A stretch of DNA of 64,000 nucleotides from Chryseobacterium cheonjiense (GTDB lineage Bacteria; Bacteroidota; Bacteroidia; Flavobacteriales; Weeksellaceae): the NCBI RefSeq assembly GCF_012927265.1, contig NZ_JABBGF010000001.1, positions 1,548,502 to 1,612,501 on the forward strand, written 5' to 3'. Positions 35,671 through 43,659 of the stretch are shown here, piece after piece (positions within the stretch are counted from its first letter, which is position 1; every line of letters starts with the position of its first letter). Position numbers and translations under genes: made by a program. The notes under the pieces were generated by a model. It had not been told where the DNA came from, searched no databases, and saw only the letters and a list, made by a program, of their open reading frames with translations.

Positions 35671-36033
35671 ATGAACAAAAAGAAAATCCTGATTTTTGAT
35701 GACGACACTACGATTCTTGAAGTGATCAGCATCATTTTTGAAGAAAATGGTTATCAGGTGGAAATTTCGGAAACTTCGCACGATATTCTGGAAAGAGTGG
35801 CTCAATATAAGCCCGATGTTATTCTTATGGATAACTGGATTCCTAAAATCGGCGGGGTAGAAGCAACAAAACTTCTGAAAAATCATGAAGACTTCAAACA
35901 CATTCCAGTCATTTATGTAACGGCAAATAACGACATTGTAGCGCTTGCCAAGCAGGCTCAGGCAGATGATTATGTCGCTAAACCATTCAATCTTGAAGAT
36001 CTTGAAGAAAAGGTGGCCAATTTTTTACAGTAA
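35671..36033 (+). CDS. Single-domain response regulator
   Basis: A 120-aa receiver: ILIFDDDTTILEVIS, VILMDNWIPKIGG (phospho-acceptor Asp near residue 54), YVTANND and YVAKPFN. It is more diverged from the other receivers of the cluster. It lies 33 bases after cheB, is the last gene of the operon, and is followed by a hairpin. Like its counterpart upstream of cheR it has no output domain. Confidence 0.88.
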   Translation: MNKKKILIFDDDTTILEVISIIFEENGYQVEISETSHDILERVAQYKPDVILMDNWIPKIGGVEATKLLKNHEDFKHIPVIYVTANNDIVALAKQAQADDYVAKPFNLEDLEEKVANFLQ

Positions 36034-36070
36034 AAAATGACAAAAATCTACACTATTCAGTAAAAAATAA

Positions 36071-36091
36071 TCCCGGTATCAGATACCGGGA
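36071..36091. terminator. Terminator of the signalling operon
   Basis: TCCCGGTAT pairs with ATACCGGGA around CAG, followed by TGTTCTTATTTAT. The minus-strand gene at 36101 converges on it, so it may act in both directions. Confidence 0.7.
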
Positions 36092-36100
36092 TGTTCTTAT

Positions 36101-36400
36101 TTATACCATTTGAATTTGCTGGGAGTCATTTCCTCTTAAAGATTTTATCCTTTCCAAAATAAAGTCCATACTGCATTTCTCATTGTTGATCTCAGTAATT
36201 ATTGAGGTCAGAAACAATTTCAACCCCGGTTTCGATAATATTTTTTTAGTAAAAGTAGGAGCAACAATTGTTTTCTTAGAAACTAAATTTTCTGTGAGGG
36301 CATATTCTTTTTCCAGATCGATGTCTATATCAAACTGAGATTTAACAGATATCGTTAAATATTTTTTGATCATCCTTTTTATTTCCGGGTTTTGTGTCAT
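36101..36400 (-). CDS. Small protein of unknown function
   Basis: A 99-aa, basic and mainly helical protein (IKRMIKKYLTISVKSQF; LKLFLTSIITEINNEK; FILERIKSLRG) with no signal peptide. No family was recognised. The minus strand about 30 bases upstream carries GTGGCACAGATATTTTA, a partial sigma54-like sequence similar to those at 28488 and 57356. It lies convergent to the signalling operon. Confidence 0.5.
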   Translation of the reverse strand: MTQNPEIKRMIKKYLTISVKSQFDIDIDLEKEYALTENLVSKKTIVAPTFTKKILSKPGLKLFLTSIITEINNEKCSMDFILERIKSLRGNDSQQIQMV

Positions 36401-36500
36401 CTTAGTATTTTTTTTATATCATATAAAATATCTGTGCCACAAATCATCATATAATCATATTTAGCATTTTATTATGATAAATGATATAATGCTTAAAATG

Positions 36501-36535
36501 AAAAACGGATAATGAGCATTATGCTTCATTATCCG
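36501..36535 (-). terminator. Terminator of the outer-membrane barrel gene
   Basis: CGGATAATGA (36506-36515) pairs with TCATTATCCG (36526-36535), with an inner GCA/TGC. On the minus strand TTTTTCATTTT follows. It lies just past the stop codon at 36558. Confidence 0.75.
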
Positions 36536-36557
36536 CCAGCTAAAATAAGGATTATGA

Positions 36558-38735
36558 TTATTTTCCGCCGCCACCGTTTTTCTCAACATCGGTTTTGGTA
36601 TTTTCTTTTACTTTCTGATTTCCGAAACGCTTTACAAACGAAATAGATGCACCGTACCAGTCCCATTTAGAAGAGCTTCTTACAAAGCCCTGCTGGTTGT
36701 AGGTAGTGGCATCATAATTCGGACGCTGGAAAATATTCATCAGCTGAAGGCTGACTTCCATCTGTGTTTTCGGGAATATTTTGGTTGCTGAAATATTATG
36801 AAACACATTCGCTCTGTTAGTGGTGGAATTCCCATTATTCTGGTTTGATATTTCCACCCAGGCACTCAGGTTAATATTTTTATTAAAAAGATTAGTATAC
36901 GACAGGTTGGTAGAAGCACTCAGATAACTTATGTACGCATTGCTTTTGATCCCGTTTTTTGCGTTAAAATCGCTGTTGTCTATATAATACCATCCGAGTC
37001 CGAGATTTACGGTAAATTTATTCTTAAAAAACGTCTGGTTGGTATTTGCATAAAGATAATATTTATGAACTTTCCCGGTAAAGTTGGAAGGTTGGGTAAT
37101 ATTAATTGTTTTCTCTTTGCCATCCACAAGAATATTTTCTTTAAGATAATCTGTCCAGTAATCCTGATCCGTAAACATATACCTTGCAGAGATAAAATAT
37201 TTCTTCAGGATTCCGAGTTTCATATAAAGCCTGTCACTGGGATTAGGATTCAGCTCAATATTTCCCCTGCTGTAAATTCCGTCTGTATTTGGGGTCATAA
37301 ACGGGTTGAATTCTGCGTACCATGGTCTCCAGATATTTCGGTTATAGGTTAAACTTAGATCATATTTGTCGGAGAATGTATATTTCACCAAAATATTAGG
37401 AAGAAAACTTCCGTATCCGTCTTTTCTGGAGGCACCTCCGATATCCTGACGAATTCTGTAATCAATATATTCATAACGAAGCCCGATTCTGGTTTCCAGC
37501 TTTTTAAAAAATGTTCTGCTATAGTTGGCGTATAGCGAGGTAATCTGATCTTCATAATGAAAAACGTCATTAGAGCTTAGACCGCTCAGCATACTGCCGT
37601 ATAAATTATTAGGAATTACATTATTATTGAAATTTACTTTACCGCCGACTTCAAAACTGGCACCGCTTTTTCCTAGGGGCTGTGTATAGTCGATCTTTGC
37701 ATAATAATTCCTGTTTTCAGTGTCTGTGATTACTCCAAGATCCTTTGTAGATGATCCGTCTGCAACGGAGAAAATATTATTGATAAAGTAGCTGTCTTCA
37801 GATTGGCCGTAGTAATTGGTACCCAGGTTCACATCCAGAATCTTATTCTTTTCTTTGTCATACCATTTGTAAAATATATTGGTTCCTAAATTACGGTTGA
37901 GCCCGATTGAGTTTTGATTTTGCTCATATGAACTGTCAAAAATATTGTTGATAAAATCTTTTCTGTCTGCTTCGGAATTGGAAGTAGAATTACTCTGATA
38001 ATATTCAAGGATAACGCCCACGGTATTTTTGTTGTCAATCTCAAATTCTGAGGTGGAAGAAACCGAAGGGCTTTTGCTTCTGCCGATCATATAGCTGTCG
38101 ATCTGGTTGGTAGAATTGTCATCATACCAGGTATAAAAGCTGGAGTTCTTCTGAACGTAGGTATTGTCACTATAGCTCCCGATAAGAGTCTGCGTAAAGT
38201 TTTTCTTGTGATAATTCAGGTTAAAATTGGTGTACTGGGAATTTTTTGTGTTCTGCCTGTTATTCAGCGTTATGCTTCCTTTCATCCCTTCATCATCGCG
38301 CTTTTTAAGAACAATGTTAATAACGGTTCCGGTTGCCTCATAACGGGAAGACGGGCTTGTAATTACCTCTATCTTCATGAGATTATCTGCCGGAATGGTT
38401 TTTAAATATTCTTTCAGCTCCTTTCCTGTAAATACAGATTTCCTGTCGTTGATATATACTGTTACAGATTCTCCTTCCGCCTTTATTGCATCATTATTGT
38501 CAATACTTACCAGTGGGGTCATTCTCAGGACATCCCAGGTTGTATTTCCCGCAAGAATCGAACTGTTGGCAACATTGAAAACAGTACGGTCTACCTTAGA
38601 TTCCACAGTGGGTTTTCTTACCGTTACGGTTACTCCTTCGATTTCCTTTTCATTCGTTTTTATCGTGTCTTTTTCTGTTTGTGCAAATGTAAAAATGCCT
38701 GCCAGTAAGGCGATCGGTATTAAAATGGTTTTCAT
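36558..38735 (-). CDS. Outer membrane beta-barrel family protein (TonB-receptor-like)
   Basis: A 725-aa protein with a signal peptide (LLAGIFTFAQ). A plug-like domain spans about 35-150 (EGVTVTVRKP, NTTWDVLRMTPLVSIDNND, VYINDRKSVFTGKELKEYLKTIP, IEVITSPSSRYEATGTVINIVLKK). A large barrel of alternating strands rich in Tyr/Asn runs to the end. No N-terminal carboxypeptidase-like domain is present, which shortens it relative to SusC. It is the OMP_b-brl_3 type common in flavobacteria, where the substrate is generally unknown. It is monocistronic, with a leader of about 200 bases if the promoter at 38944 is used. Confidence 0.88.
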   Translation of the reverse strand: MKTILIPIALLAGIFTFAQTEKDTIKTNEKEIEGVTVTVRKPTVESKVDRTVFNVANSSILAGNTTWDVLRMTPLVSIDNNDAIKAEGESVTVYINDRKSVFTGKELKEYLKTIPADNLMKIEVITSPSSRYEATGTVINIVLKKRDDEGMKGSITLNNRQNTKNSQYTNFNLNYHKKNFTQTLIGSYSDNTYVQKNSSFYTWYDDNSTNQIDSYMIGRSKSPSVSSTSEFEIDNKNTVGVILEYYQSNSTSNSEADRKDFINNIFDSSYEQNQNSIGLNRNLGTNIFYKWYDKEKNKILDVNLGTNYYGQSEDSYFINNIFSVADGSSTKDLGVITDTENRNYYAKIDYTQPLGKSGASFEVGGKVNFNNNVIPNNLYGSMLSGLSSNDVFHYEDQITSLYANYSRTFFKKLETRIGLRYEYIDYRIRQDIGGASRKDGYGSFLPNILVKYTFSDKYDLSLTYNRNIWRPWYAEFNPFMTPNTDGIYSRGNIELNPNPSDRLYMKLGILKKYFISARYMFTDQDYWTDYLKENILVDGKEKTINITQPSNFTGKVHKYYLYANTNQTFFKNKFTVNLGLGWYYIDNSDFNAKNGIKSNAYISYLSASTNLSYTNLFNKNINLSAWVEISNQNNGNSTTNRANVFHNISATKIFPKTQMEVSLQLMNIFQRPNYDATTYNQQGFVRSSSKWDWYGASISFVKRFGNQKVKENTKTDVEKNGGGGK

Positions 38736-38943
38736 TTAAAACTAGGTTTTACATATAAGACACCTTAGTGTGGGTTATTGTTACATCGCTAGAATTAATT
38801 CTACCACATATTTTATAAAAAATTAAAGATGTAAAAGATCCAGAACGATTGATGTTATGTGTATTAAAATAAGGATTCTTATTAAACATCTCATTACATA
38901 CTTGTTATAGTAATAAAATAATAACCTCAAAAAAATGATGTTT

Positions 38944-38951
38944 CAAAGGTA
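38944..38951 (-). promoter_or_regulatory. Possible -7 promoter element of the outer-membrane barrel gene
   Basis: Minus-strand TACCTTTG fits TAnnTTTG about 209 bases upstream of the ATG. The 386-base divergent region also contains TCTACCACAT near 38803. Otherwise it is AT-rich without clear structure. Confidence 0.4.
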
Positions 38952-39102
38952 TTGAAGAAAAGTTTGAATTAAATTTTTGAATAATTTAAAATAAAATTAA
39001 AGACAGATGAATTGCAGTAAAAACATCGGTCGAAATATCATCCATTGTTTTTATAAAAAGTTTTTGAATAACACTTACATGAATCATCATTAAAAAATAT
39101 CT

Positions 39103-39110
39103 TATTTTTG
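39103..39110 (+). promoter_or_regulatory. -7 promoter element of the second diheme peroxidase gene
   Basis: TATTTTTG fits TAnnTTTG and ends eleven bases before the ATG at 39122, giving a leader of about five bases or favouring the second ATG at 39128. Confidence 0.5.
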
Positions 39111-39121
39111 CTGAAATTAGG

Positions 39122-40294
39122 ATGGCCATGAAGAACGCGATCAGCTGGACTCTCGTTTTATTTCTTCTCATATCAGTTTTAAACAATTGTCTCAACAATT
39201 CGGTGAAAAAAGAAGTCCGGGAACATACTGTTTTTATGGATAATCTGAGAAAGTTGTATTCCTCAGGAGACCCTTCAAAATGGCCAAAACCGATTCTTGA
39301 TCCCGAGTCTGTTCCTACGTTTGCTGAGATCGGCCATCTGCCGGAAACTCCTTTTCCTTCCGACAATCCTTATTCTGCTGAAAAAGAATTATTGGGTAAA
39401 ACATTGTTCTTTGACCCCCGTCTTTCCAGGTCGGAGCAGATTGCCTGTGCTTCATGCCACGATCCGGAATTGGGATGGTGCGACAGCAGAACGCTCTCCT
39501 TTGGCCACGACCGGCAGTTGGGAGTACGGAATGCAATGAGTATTATTAATACGGCTTATGCTAAAAATTTGTTTTGGGATGGACGCGCCGGTTCGTTGGA
39601 GGTGCAATCTAAAATGCCGATCGAAGACCAGCGGGAAATGAATGGCCATATGGATCTGGCGGCCGGTAAAATTGCTGCGGTAAAAGGATATCAGATCTTA
39701 TTTGAAAAAGCCTTTGGCGATAAAACCGTTACAAAAGAACGTATTGCAAAAGCAATTGCTACCTTCGAAAGAACAGTAAAAAGTTCTGCCAGTAAATTTG
39801 ATCAGTTTATTGACGGCAAAGCAGATGTTTATAGTGACGATGAACTCATGGGACTTCATCTTTTCAGGACGAAAGCACAATGTATCAATTGTCACAATTC
39901 TGGATATTTTTCCAATAATACATTTGAAAATATAGGAACAGCTTTATTAGGCGAAAAAGGGGAGGACCTCGGGAGATATCTGGTAACAAAAAATGCTGAT
40001 GATGCCGGAAGATTCCGTGTTCCGGGACTGCGCGAAGTATCCCGTACGGGGCCTTACTTGCATAACGGATCAATGACTACATTACAGGAAGTCATACAGT
40101 TTTACAGCAAAGGAAATCCTGAATATTCCCAAAAACGCGCTACAGTACATGAAGGTATACTGCTGAAATCTGAAAAATCCGGAATGGTGCGGATGCTTGA
40201 GTTATCTGACAGGGAAGTCGCACAACTGGAAGCCTTTCTGAAAACTTTATCTTCTAAACCCGAAAAGGTAACCCTCCCGGAATTGCCAAAATAA
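39122..40294 (+). CDS. Diheme cytochrome c peroxidase
   Basis: A 390-aa periplasmic peroxidase of the CcpA/MauG family. The N-terminal hydrophobic segment (WTLVLFLLISVLNNC) is a signal or anchor. The two heme motifs are CASCH at Cys109 and CINCH at Cys254. Also typical are KTLFFDPRLSRSEQIACASCHDP, NAMSIINTAYAKNLFWDGRA and VPGLREVSRTGPYLHNGSM. It detoxifies hydrogen peroxide with electrons from a small cytochrome. The length is normal for the family, unlike the longer relative at 13444. Met2 or Met3 could be the true start. Confidence 0.92.
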   Translation: MAMKNAISWTLVLFLLISVLNNCLNNSVKKEVREHTVFMDNLRKLYSSGDPSKWPKPILDPESVPTFAEIGHLPETPFPSDNPYSAEKELLGKTLFFDPRLSRSEQIACASCHDPELGWCDSRTLSFGHDRQLGVRNAMSIINTAYAKNLFWDGRAGSLEVQSKMPIEDQREMNGHMDLAAGKIAAVKGYQILFEKAFGDKTVTKERIAKAIATFERTVKSSASKFDQFIDGKADVYSDDELMGLHLFRTKAQCINCHNSGYFSNNTFENIGTALLGEKGEDLGRYLVTKNADDAGRFRVPGLREVSRTGPYLHNGSMTTLQEVIQFYSKGNPEYSQKRATVHEGILLKSEKSGMVRMLELSDREVAQLEAFLKTLSSKPEKVTLPELPK

Positions 40295-40301
40295 AAAAGC
40301 A

Positions 40302-40336
40302 GCCGTACAAAATTGTAAAGCTGCCTCCCCTAAGAT
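40302..40336 (-). terminator. Minus-strand terminator-like hairpin beyond the peroxidase gene
   Basis: On the minus strand GCAGC pairs with GCTGC (inner TACA/TGTA) and is followed by six T. No minus-strand gene ends here, so it may belong to an unannotated transcript or act as a weak bidirectional end for the peroxidase mRNA. Confidence 0.4.
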
Positions 40337-40391
40337 TAATTTACTAATTGTAATTTTTTAACTATATATATTTTGCTTCTTCTTTGAGAAA

Positions 40392-40423
40392 AGAGAGCAC
40401 TCCCCGAAGAGGGAGCGTCTCTC
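40392..40423. other. Stable hairpin in the intergenic region
   Basis: AGAGAG/CTCTCT arms enclose CTCCC/GGGAG with an interior C-G pair and a six-base loop. The minus-strand side continues TGCTCTCTTTTCTC. It lies mid-way between the peroxidase gene and the Lrp/AsnC promoter and may be part of a minus-strand RNA; no coding potential was seen. Confidence 0.45.
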
Positions 40424-40570
40424 ACATAAAATATTCCCTTTACTTTTTATTGATGCCATTCAGCATGTCACTGCTAATGGATGATTGTCTTGAGTAAAAT
40501 TAATTATTAAGAATAATATATTAGTTAGATTGATTTAATTAAGCAAAAAATACTTTTAATTAAACTAACT

Positions 40571-40626
40571 AAAGAATAAAATTCTTTATATTTGATACTG
40601 TAACTCTATTTAAAGAATATTATTCT
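40571..40626 (+). promoter_or_regulatory. Promoter with two operator-like palindromes of the Lrp/AsnC gene
   Basis: AGAAT-AAA-ATTCT (within the 17-base palindrome 40571-40587) and AGAAT-ATT-ATTCT (palindrome 40614-40626) flank the -7 element TATATTTG at 40587-40594. Their centres are 41 bases apart, about four helical turns. The second ends at the base before the ATG. The arrangement suits cooperative autoregulation by the encoded Lrp/AsnC protein, whose family recognises AT-rich palindromes of about 15 bp. Confidence 0.6.
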
Positions 40627-41088
40627 ATGGACCATCTCGACGATAAGGATTTGCAGCTGCTCAGATTGCTTCAAAACGATTCAAAACTGACTGTAAAAGA
40701 ACTTGCAAAAGAAGTCAATCTTTCACCATCTCCTGTTTTTGAAAGAGTAAAGAGGCTTGAGCAGGAAGGGTATATTAAAAAATATGCGGCCATCCTTGAT
40801 GCCGAAAAGCTTAATCTAGGCTTCACAGTATATTGTCAGCTAAAATTAAAAAGCAATGACAGTTATCTTGCCGTGGAATTTGAAAGAGAAATCTTGGAAA
40901 TCGAAGAAGTGGCAGAATGCTACAGTATTTCAGGAGATTTTGATTTCCTGCTCAAAGTATATGTAAAAGATATGAAGCAGTATCAAAATTTTGTTTTCAA
41001 TATTCTTGGAGCCGTGCCTTCCATCGGAAGTACACACAGTACTTTTGTGATGGCTCAGGTAAAAAATACGCACGGACTGACGATTTAA
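40627..41088 (+). CDS. Lrp/AsnC family transcriptional regulator
   Basis: A 153-aa regulator. The N-terminal helix-turn-helix (residues 5-55: LLRLLQNDSKLTVKELAKEVNLSPSPVFERVKRLEQEGYIKKY) is followed by the C-terminal RAM ligand-binding domain (about 65-145: VAECYSISGDFDFLLKVYVKDM). The family forms octameric discs that sense amino acids. It is monocistronic and its start codon abuts an operator-like palindrome, so autorepression is likely. The regulated pathway cannot be read from this context. Confidence 0.93.
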   Translation: MDHLDDKDLQLLRLLQNDSKLTVKELAKEVNLSPSPVFERVKRLEQEGYIKKYAAILDAEKLNLGFTVYCQLKLKSNDSYLAVEFEREILEIEEVAECYSISGDFDFLLKVYVKDMKQYQNFVFNILGAVPSIGSTHSTFVMAQVKNTHGLTI

Positions 41089-41126
41089 AACAATTCACCA
41101 TAATGCCAAGAATTACCGCAAAAATA

Positions 41127-41152
41127 AAGAGACTCCAATTTTGAAGTCTCTT
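41127..41152. terminator. Bidirectional terminator-like hairpin
   Basis: AAGAGACT (41127-41134) pairs with AGTCTCTT (41145-41152). The minus side is followed by TATTTTTG. It separates the convergent Lrp/AsnC and Crp/Fnr genes. Confidence 0.65.
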
Positions 41153-41197
41153 CATCGTATCATATGAAAAAGTAATGTTATCTCAAATAAGAAAATT

Positions 41198-41791
41198 TTA
41201 ATAAAAGATTTTTCTGTTTTCTATTCTCACAAGGTTGCTGTTGTGCATTTTTTTTATGGTTCTTATCACCGTTTCCACACGGAGGCCGGTAAGATTGGCA
41301 AGCTGCTGCCTGGTAAGCGGGACCTGAAAAGAATATTTATGGTCGTTACTGCTGCCTTTCAGGCAATCCATCACGGTTTTGATCTTAAATATAGGATCGG
41401 AAGAAGAAATATTGAAAAGCATAATATACTTGTTGTACAGAATATCCGCAAGACACTGGAACATCTTTGAAGAAACATCCGGATTATTCTTCAGAAGATT
41501 GATAAAATCCCGTTTGGGCAGCTTCAGGATTTTGCACGGTGTTTTGGCAGTAGCATTGGTAGGATAAAGTTTGTCATCAAATAAAAATGATTCTCCGAAG
41601 CTCTGACCCTCTGTAAGAATGTTTTGGGTAAATTCTTTGCCGTCTTCATGATAATTGTTAAGCTCTACAATACCGCTGGCAATCTGATAATAAAACTTAG
41701 GCATATTTCCTTCATGAAAAATCGTTTCGTTGATTTCATAGGTTTCGTAAAACCCTCCGTATGCTCGTAATAAATCTTCACTAATTATCAT
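41198..41791 (-). CDS. Crp/Fnr family transcriptional regulator
   Basis: A 197-aa paralogue of the regulator at 25668. The effector barrel covers residues 15-110 (FHEGNMPKFYYQIASGIVELNNYHEDGKEF, shown here by its ends FHEG and EDGKEF; then GQSFGESFLF, LKLPKRDFINLL). The winged helix covers about 130-195 with LTRQQLANLTGLRVETVIRTIKKM. The recognition helix is nearly identical to that of the paralogue, so the two may share DNA sites. No Cys cluster for iron-sulfur sensing is present. A GTGGTAT motif lies about 100 bases upstream. Confidence 0.88.
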   Translation of the reverse strand: MIISEDLLRAYGGFYETYEINETIFHEGNMPKFYYQIASGIVELNNYHEDGKEFTQNILTEGQSFGESFLFDDKLYPTNATAKTPCKILKLPKRDFINLLKNNPDVSSKMFQCLADILYNKYIMLFNISSSDPIFKIKTVMDCLKGSSNDHKYSFQVPLTRQQLANLTGLRVETVIRTIKKMHNSNLVRIENRKIFY

Positions 41792-41930
41792 ATATTAAAT
41801 ATTATAGTTCAACAATGAATTTTAGTTGAATGCGTTTTAATAAAATCAAATAACAAACCACAAATGAGAAACATTGGTAAAAAAAATACCACATTTATGC
41901 GCTTTTTTCAAAGTTTTCAGGATAAATGAT

Positions 41931-41962
41931 AAAAAAAAAAAGAGGCCTTTAAAAAAGACCTC
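41931..41962 (-). terminator. Strong terminator of the YciE-like gene
   Basis: On the minus strand GAGGTCTTT pairs with AAAGGCCTC (one G-U pair), loop TTT, followed by eleven T. It lies 24 bases past the stop codon. Confidence 0.85.
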
Positions 41963-41985
41963 CTGATAATATCTGAACTTTGCGT

Positions 41986-42612
41986 TTACATTGCTTTGCT
42001 GTTAAGGTTGGTATCGGCCACCTTAGTCAACAGTTCATCACATTTTTTTTCTTCATTTAATGTTTCAAGAAGATTTTTAAGGCAATCTTCTTCCTGCAGT
42101 ACTTTTGCAAATGCAGCAAGCGTTCCGTATGTTGCAATTTCATAGTGTTCTACTTTTTGTGCTGCAGCAATGATTCCGGCATCTCTTACAGTTCCGGGTT
42201 CAGTTTCTTCGATAATGCTTTTTGCCTCATCAAGAAGTCCCTGCATAGCATCACACTTTTTAGCCTGCGCTTTTTTGCCCAGTGCCTTAAAACATTCTTC
42301 AAGTCTTACTACCTGATTTTCTGTTTCTGCCAAATGATTTTCGATAGATGTTTTCAGCTGTTCATCTGTAGCATTTTTCATCATTGTAGGTAAAGCTTTT
42401 ACCAATGCTTTCTCTGCCCAGTAAATATCTTTTAACGAATCTTCAAAAAGATCTTTTAGTTCTTTAGCTGCACTTTTTTTAGCCGGAGTTTTTGACGCTG
42501 ATCTTGCAGATGCTTTAGAAGCCGTTGTTTTAGAAGAAGTGGTTTTGGAAGGAGTTGTTTTAGAAGCCGTAGCCTTTGCCGCTGTTTTTTTAGCTGCTGT
42601 TTTAGTTTCCAT
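41986..42612 (-). CDS. YciE/DUF892 ferritin-like protein with Lys/Ala/Thr/Ser-rich histone-like tail
   Basis: A 208-aa protein. The first 50 residues are a low-complexity tail of AAKKT/SKTT/SKAS repeats with no acidic residue between Lys4 and about position 48, resembling histone H1-like or DNA-binding tails. Residues 50-208 form the DUF892 ferritin-like four-helix bundle: KELKDLFEDSLKDIYWAEKAL, HLAETENQVVRLEECF, KVEHYEIATYGTLAAFA and ADTNLNSKAM at the end. The Glu/His diiron ligands are present. YciE/YciF proteins are stress-induced. The tail suggests that this one binds nucleic acid, somewhat like Dps. An inverted repeat ACAAAA-CGC-TTTTGT and a GTGGTATC motif lie 61-80 bases upstream. Confidence 0.88.
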   Translation of the reverse strand: METKTAAKKTAAKATASKTTPSKTTSSKTTASKASARSASKTPAKKSAAKELKDLFEDSLKDIYWAEKALVKALPTMMKNATDEQLKTSIENHLAETENQVVRLEECFKALGKKAQAKKCDAMQGLLDEAKSIIEETEPGTVRDAGIIAAAQKVEHYEIATYGTLAAFAKVLQEEDCLKNLLETLNEEKKCDELLTKVADTNLNSKAM

Positions 42613-42890
42613 AATAAATTATTTAGTGATTATTGATTGGTGATGAATCTGCAACTATAAGACCATCTTTGTACAAAACGCTTTTGTGTGGTATCTAAAT
42701 ATTTTTGAATAAATGAAAAAGGTGTTGAAACAACGATGTTATAAGTATGTATTAAACAGCGAAATAAAAAATATTTGTGGCTATAAGACCTAAATGACAG
42801 ACTTATATTAATATAAAGAATCTGACTCATCAATATTGAAGAGCCAGGAAATGTAAACGAAGCGGAGAACAATTAACATTGACTTAGTCA

Positions 42891-43493
42891 TTAAAAATCA
42901 AGAAGGCCTTCGGCAAGCAGCTTCCACTGTATCTTTGAAATACCGAGCATTCCACCTGCGGCAATCATTAAATTTCTTACTTTATCAAAAAAACCGGCGT
43001 TAAAATTTGGTTTTTCATTCCTGGCGTAAACTCCTACTTTTAAGATATTGCCTTCTTTAGCGATCATAATATTTGATGTTGCCGAACGGCTGTAAAAATG
43101 GGCGATTTGTCCCTTTGGCTGATTAGGATCTTTTGAAGGTCTGCACGAAATGATATACGATTCGAAATGGTTTATTTCTCTGTGGGCAATATTGGCAATT
43201 TCTACCCAGTCATAACCATCCGCCTCCTGACTGCCCGGGCCAGGAATGCCGATTCTTATGAAATCTCCCCGTTGAGGCATCCTATCAACCGGCTGCCCGG
43301 ATTCACTAAAATGTTTAAATTCAGCTGATGCCTTCCCGCAATAGTCTTTCCATTTATTAATAGAGAAAAAACGTTTTTTGAGAATTTCAAATTGGGCATC
43401 CGTTTCGGTATCTTTATATTGTTTTGTACTTTCAGTATCATGAAATCCGCCGCTTTTCTGGACGGGAACTCCCGGAATATTTTTCGCTTTCAT
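42891..43493 (-). CDS. Protein of unknown function
   Basis: A 200-aa cytoplasmic protein without signal or membrane segment. The N-terminal third is charged (FHDTESTKQYKDTETDAQFE). The middle has beta character with MPQRGDFIRIGIPGPGS, YDWVEIANIAHREINHFESYIISCRPSKD and GQIAHFYSRSATSNIMIAKEG. No catalytic motif was recognised. The pattern W-V-E-I-x-x-I followed by S-x-x-S-x-N-x-x-I is conserved-looking but I cannot name a family with confidence. It has its own -7 element at 43517. Confidence 0.65.
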   Translation of the reverse strand: MKAKNIPGVPVQKSGGFHDTESTKQYKDTETDAQFEILKKRFFSINKWKDYCGKASAEFKHFSESGQPVDRMPQRGDFIRIGIPGPGSQEADGYDWVEIANIAHREINHFESYIISCRPSKDPNQPKGQIAHFYSRSATSNIMIAKEGNILKVGVYARNEKPNFNAGFFDKVRNLMIAAGGMLGISKIQWKLLAEGLLDF

Positions 43494-43516
43494 ACGATCA
43501 TCTTGTTGGTGTTTAA

Positions 43517-43524
43517 CAAATATA
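43517..43524 (-). promoter_or_regulatory. -7 promoter element of the 200-aa protein gene
   Basis: Minus-strand TATATTTG fits TAnnTTTG, 23 bases upstream of the start at 43493. Confidence 0.55.
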
Positions 43525-43659
43525 ATATTTATAACATAAAAATCTTATGAGCATAATCACAATAACACGATTTCACAGTTGAGTGTAATCATAGTTTTTA
43601 TTAATTTTATTTTCGATATTCGTTCAGATCAAACGAATAAGCGTAAAGTTTTATAAATT

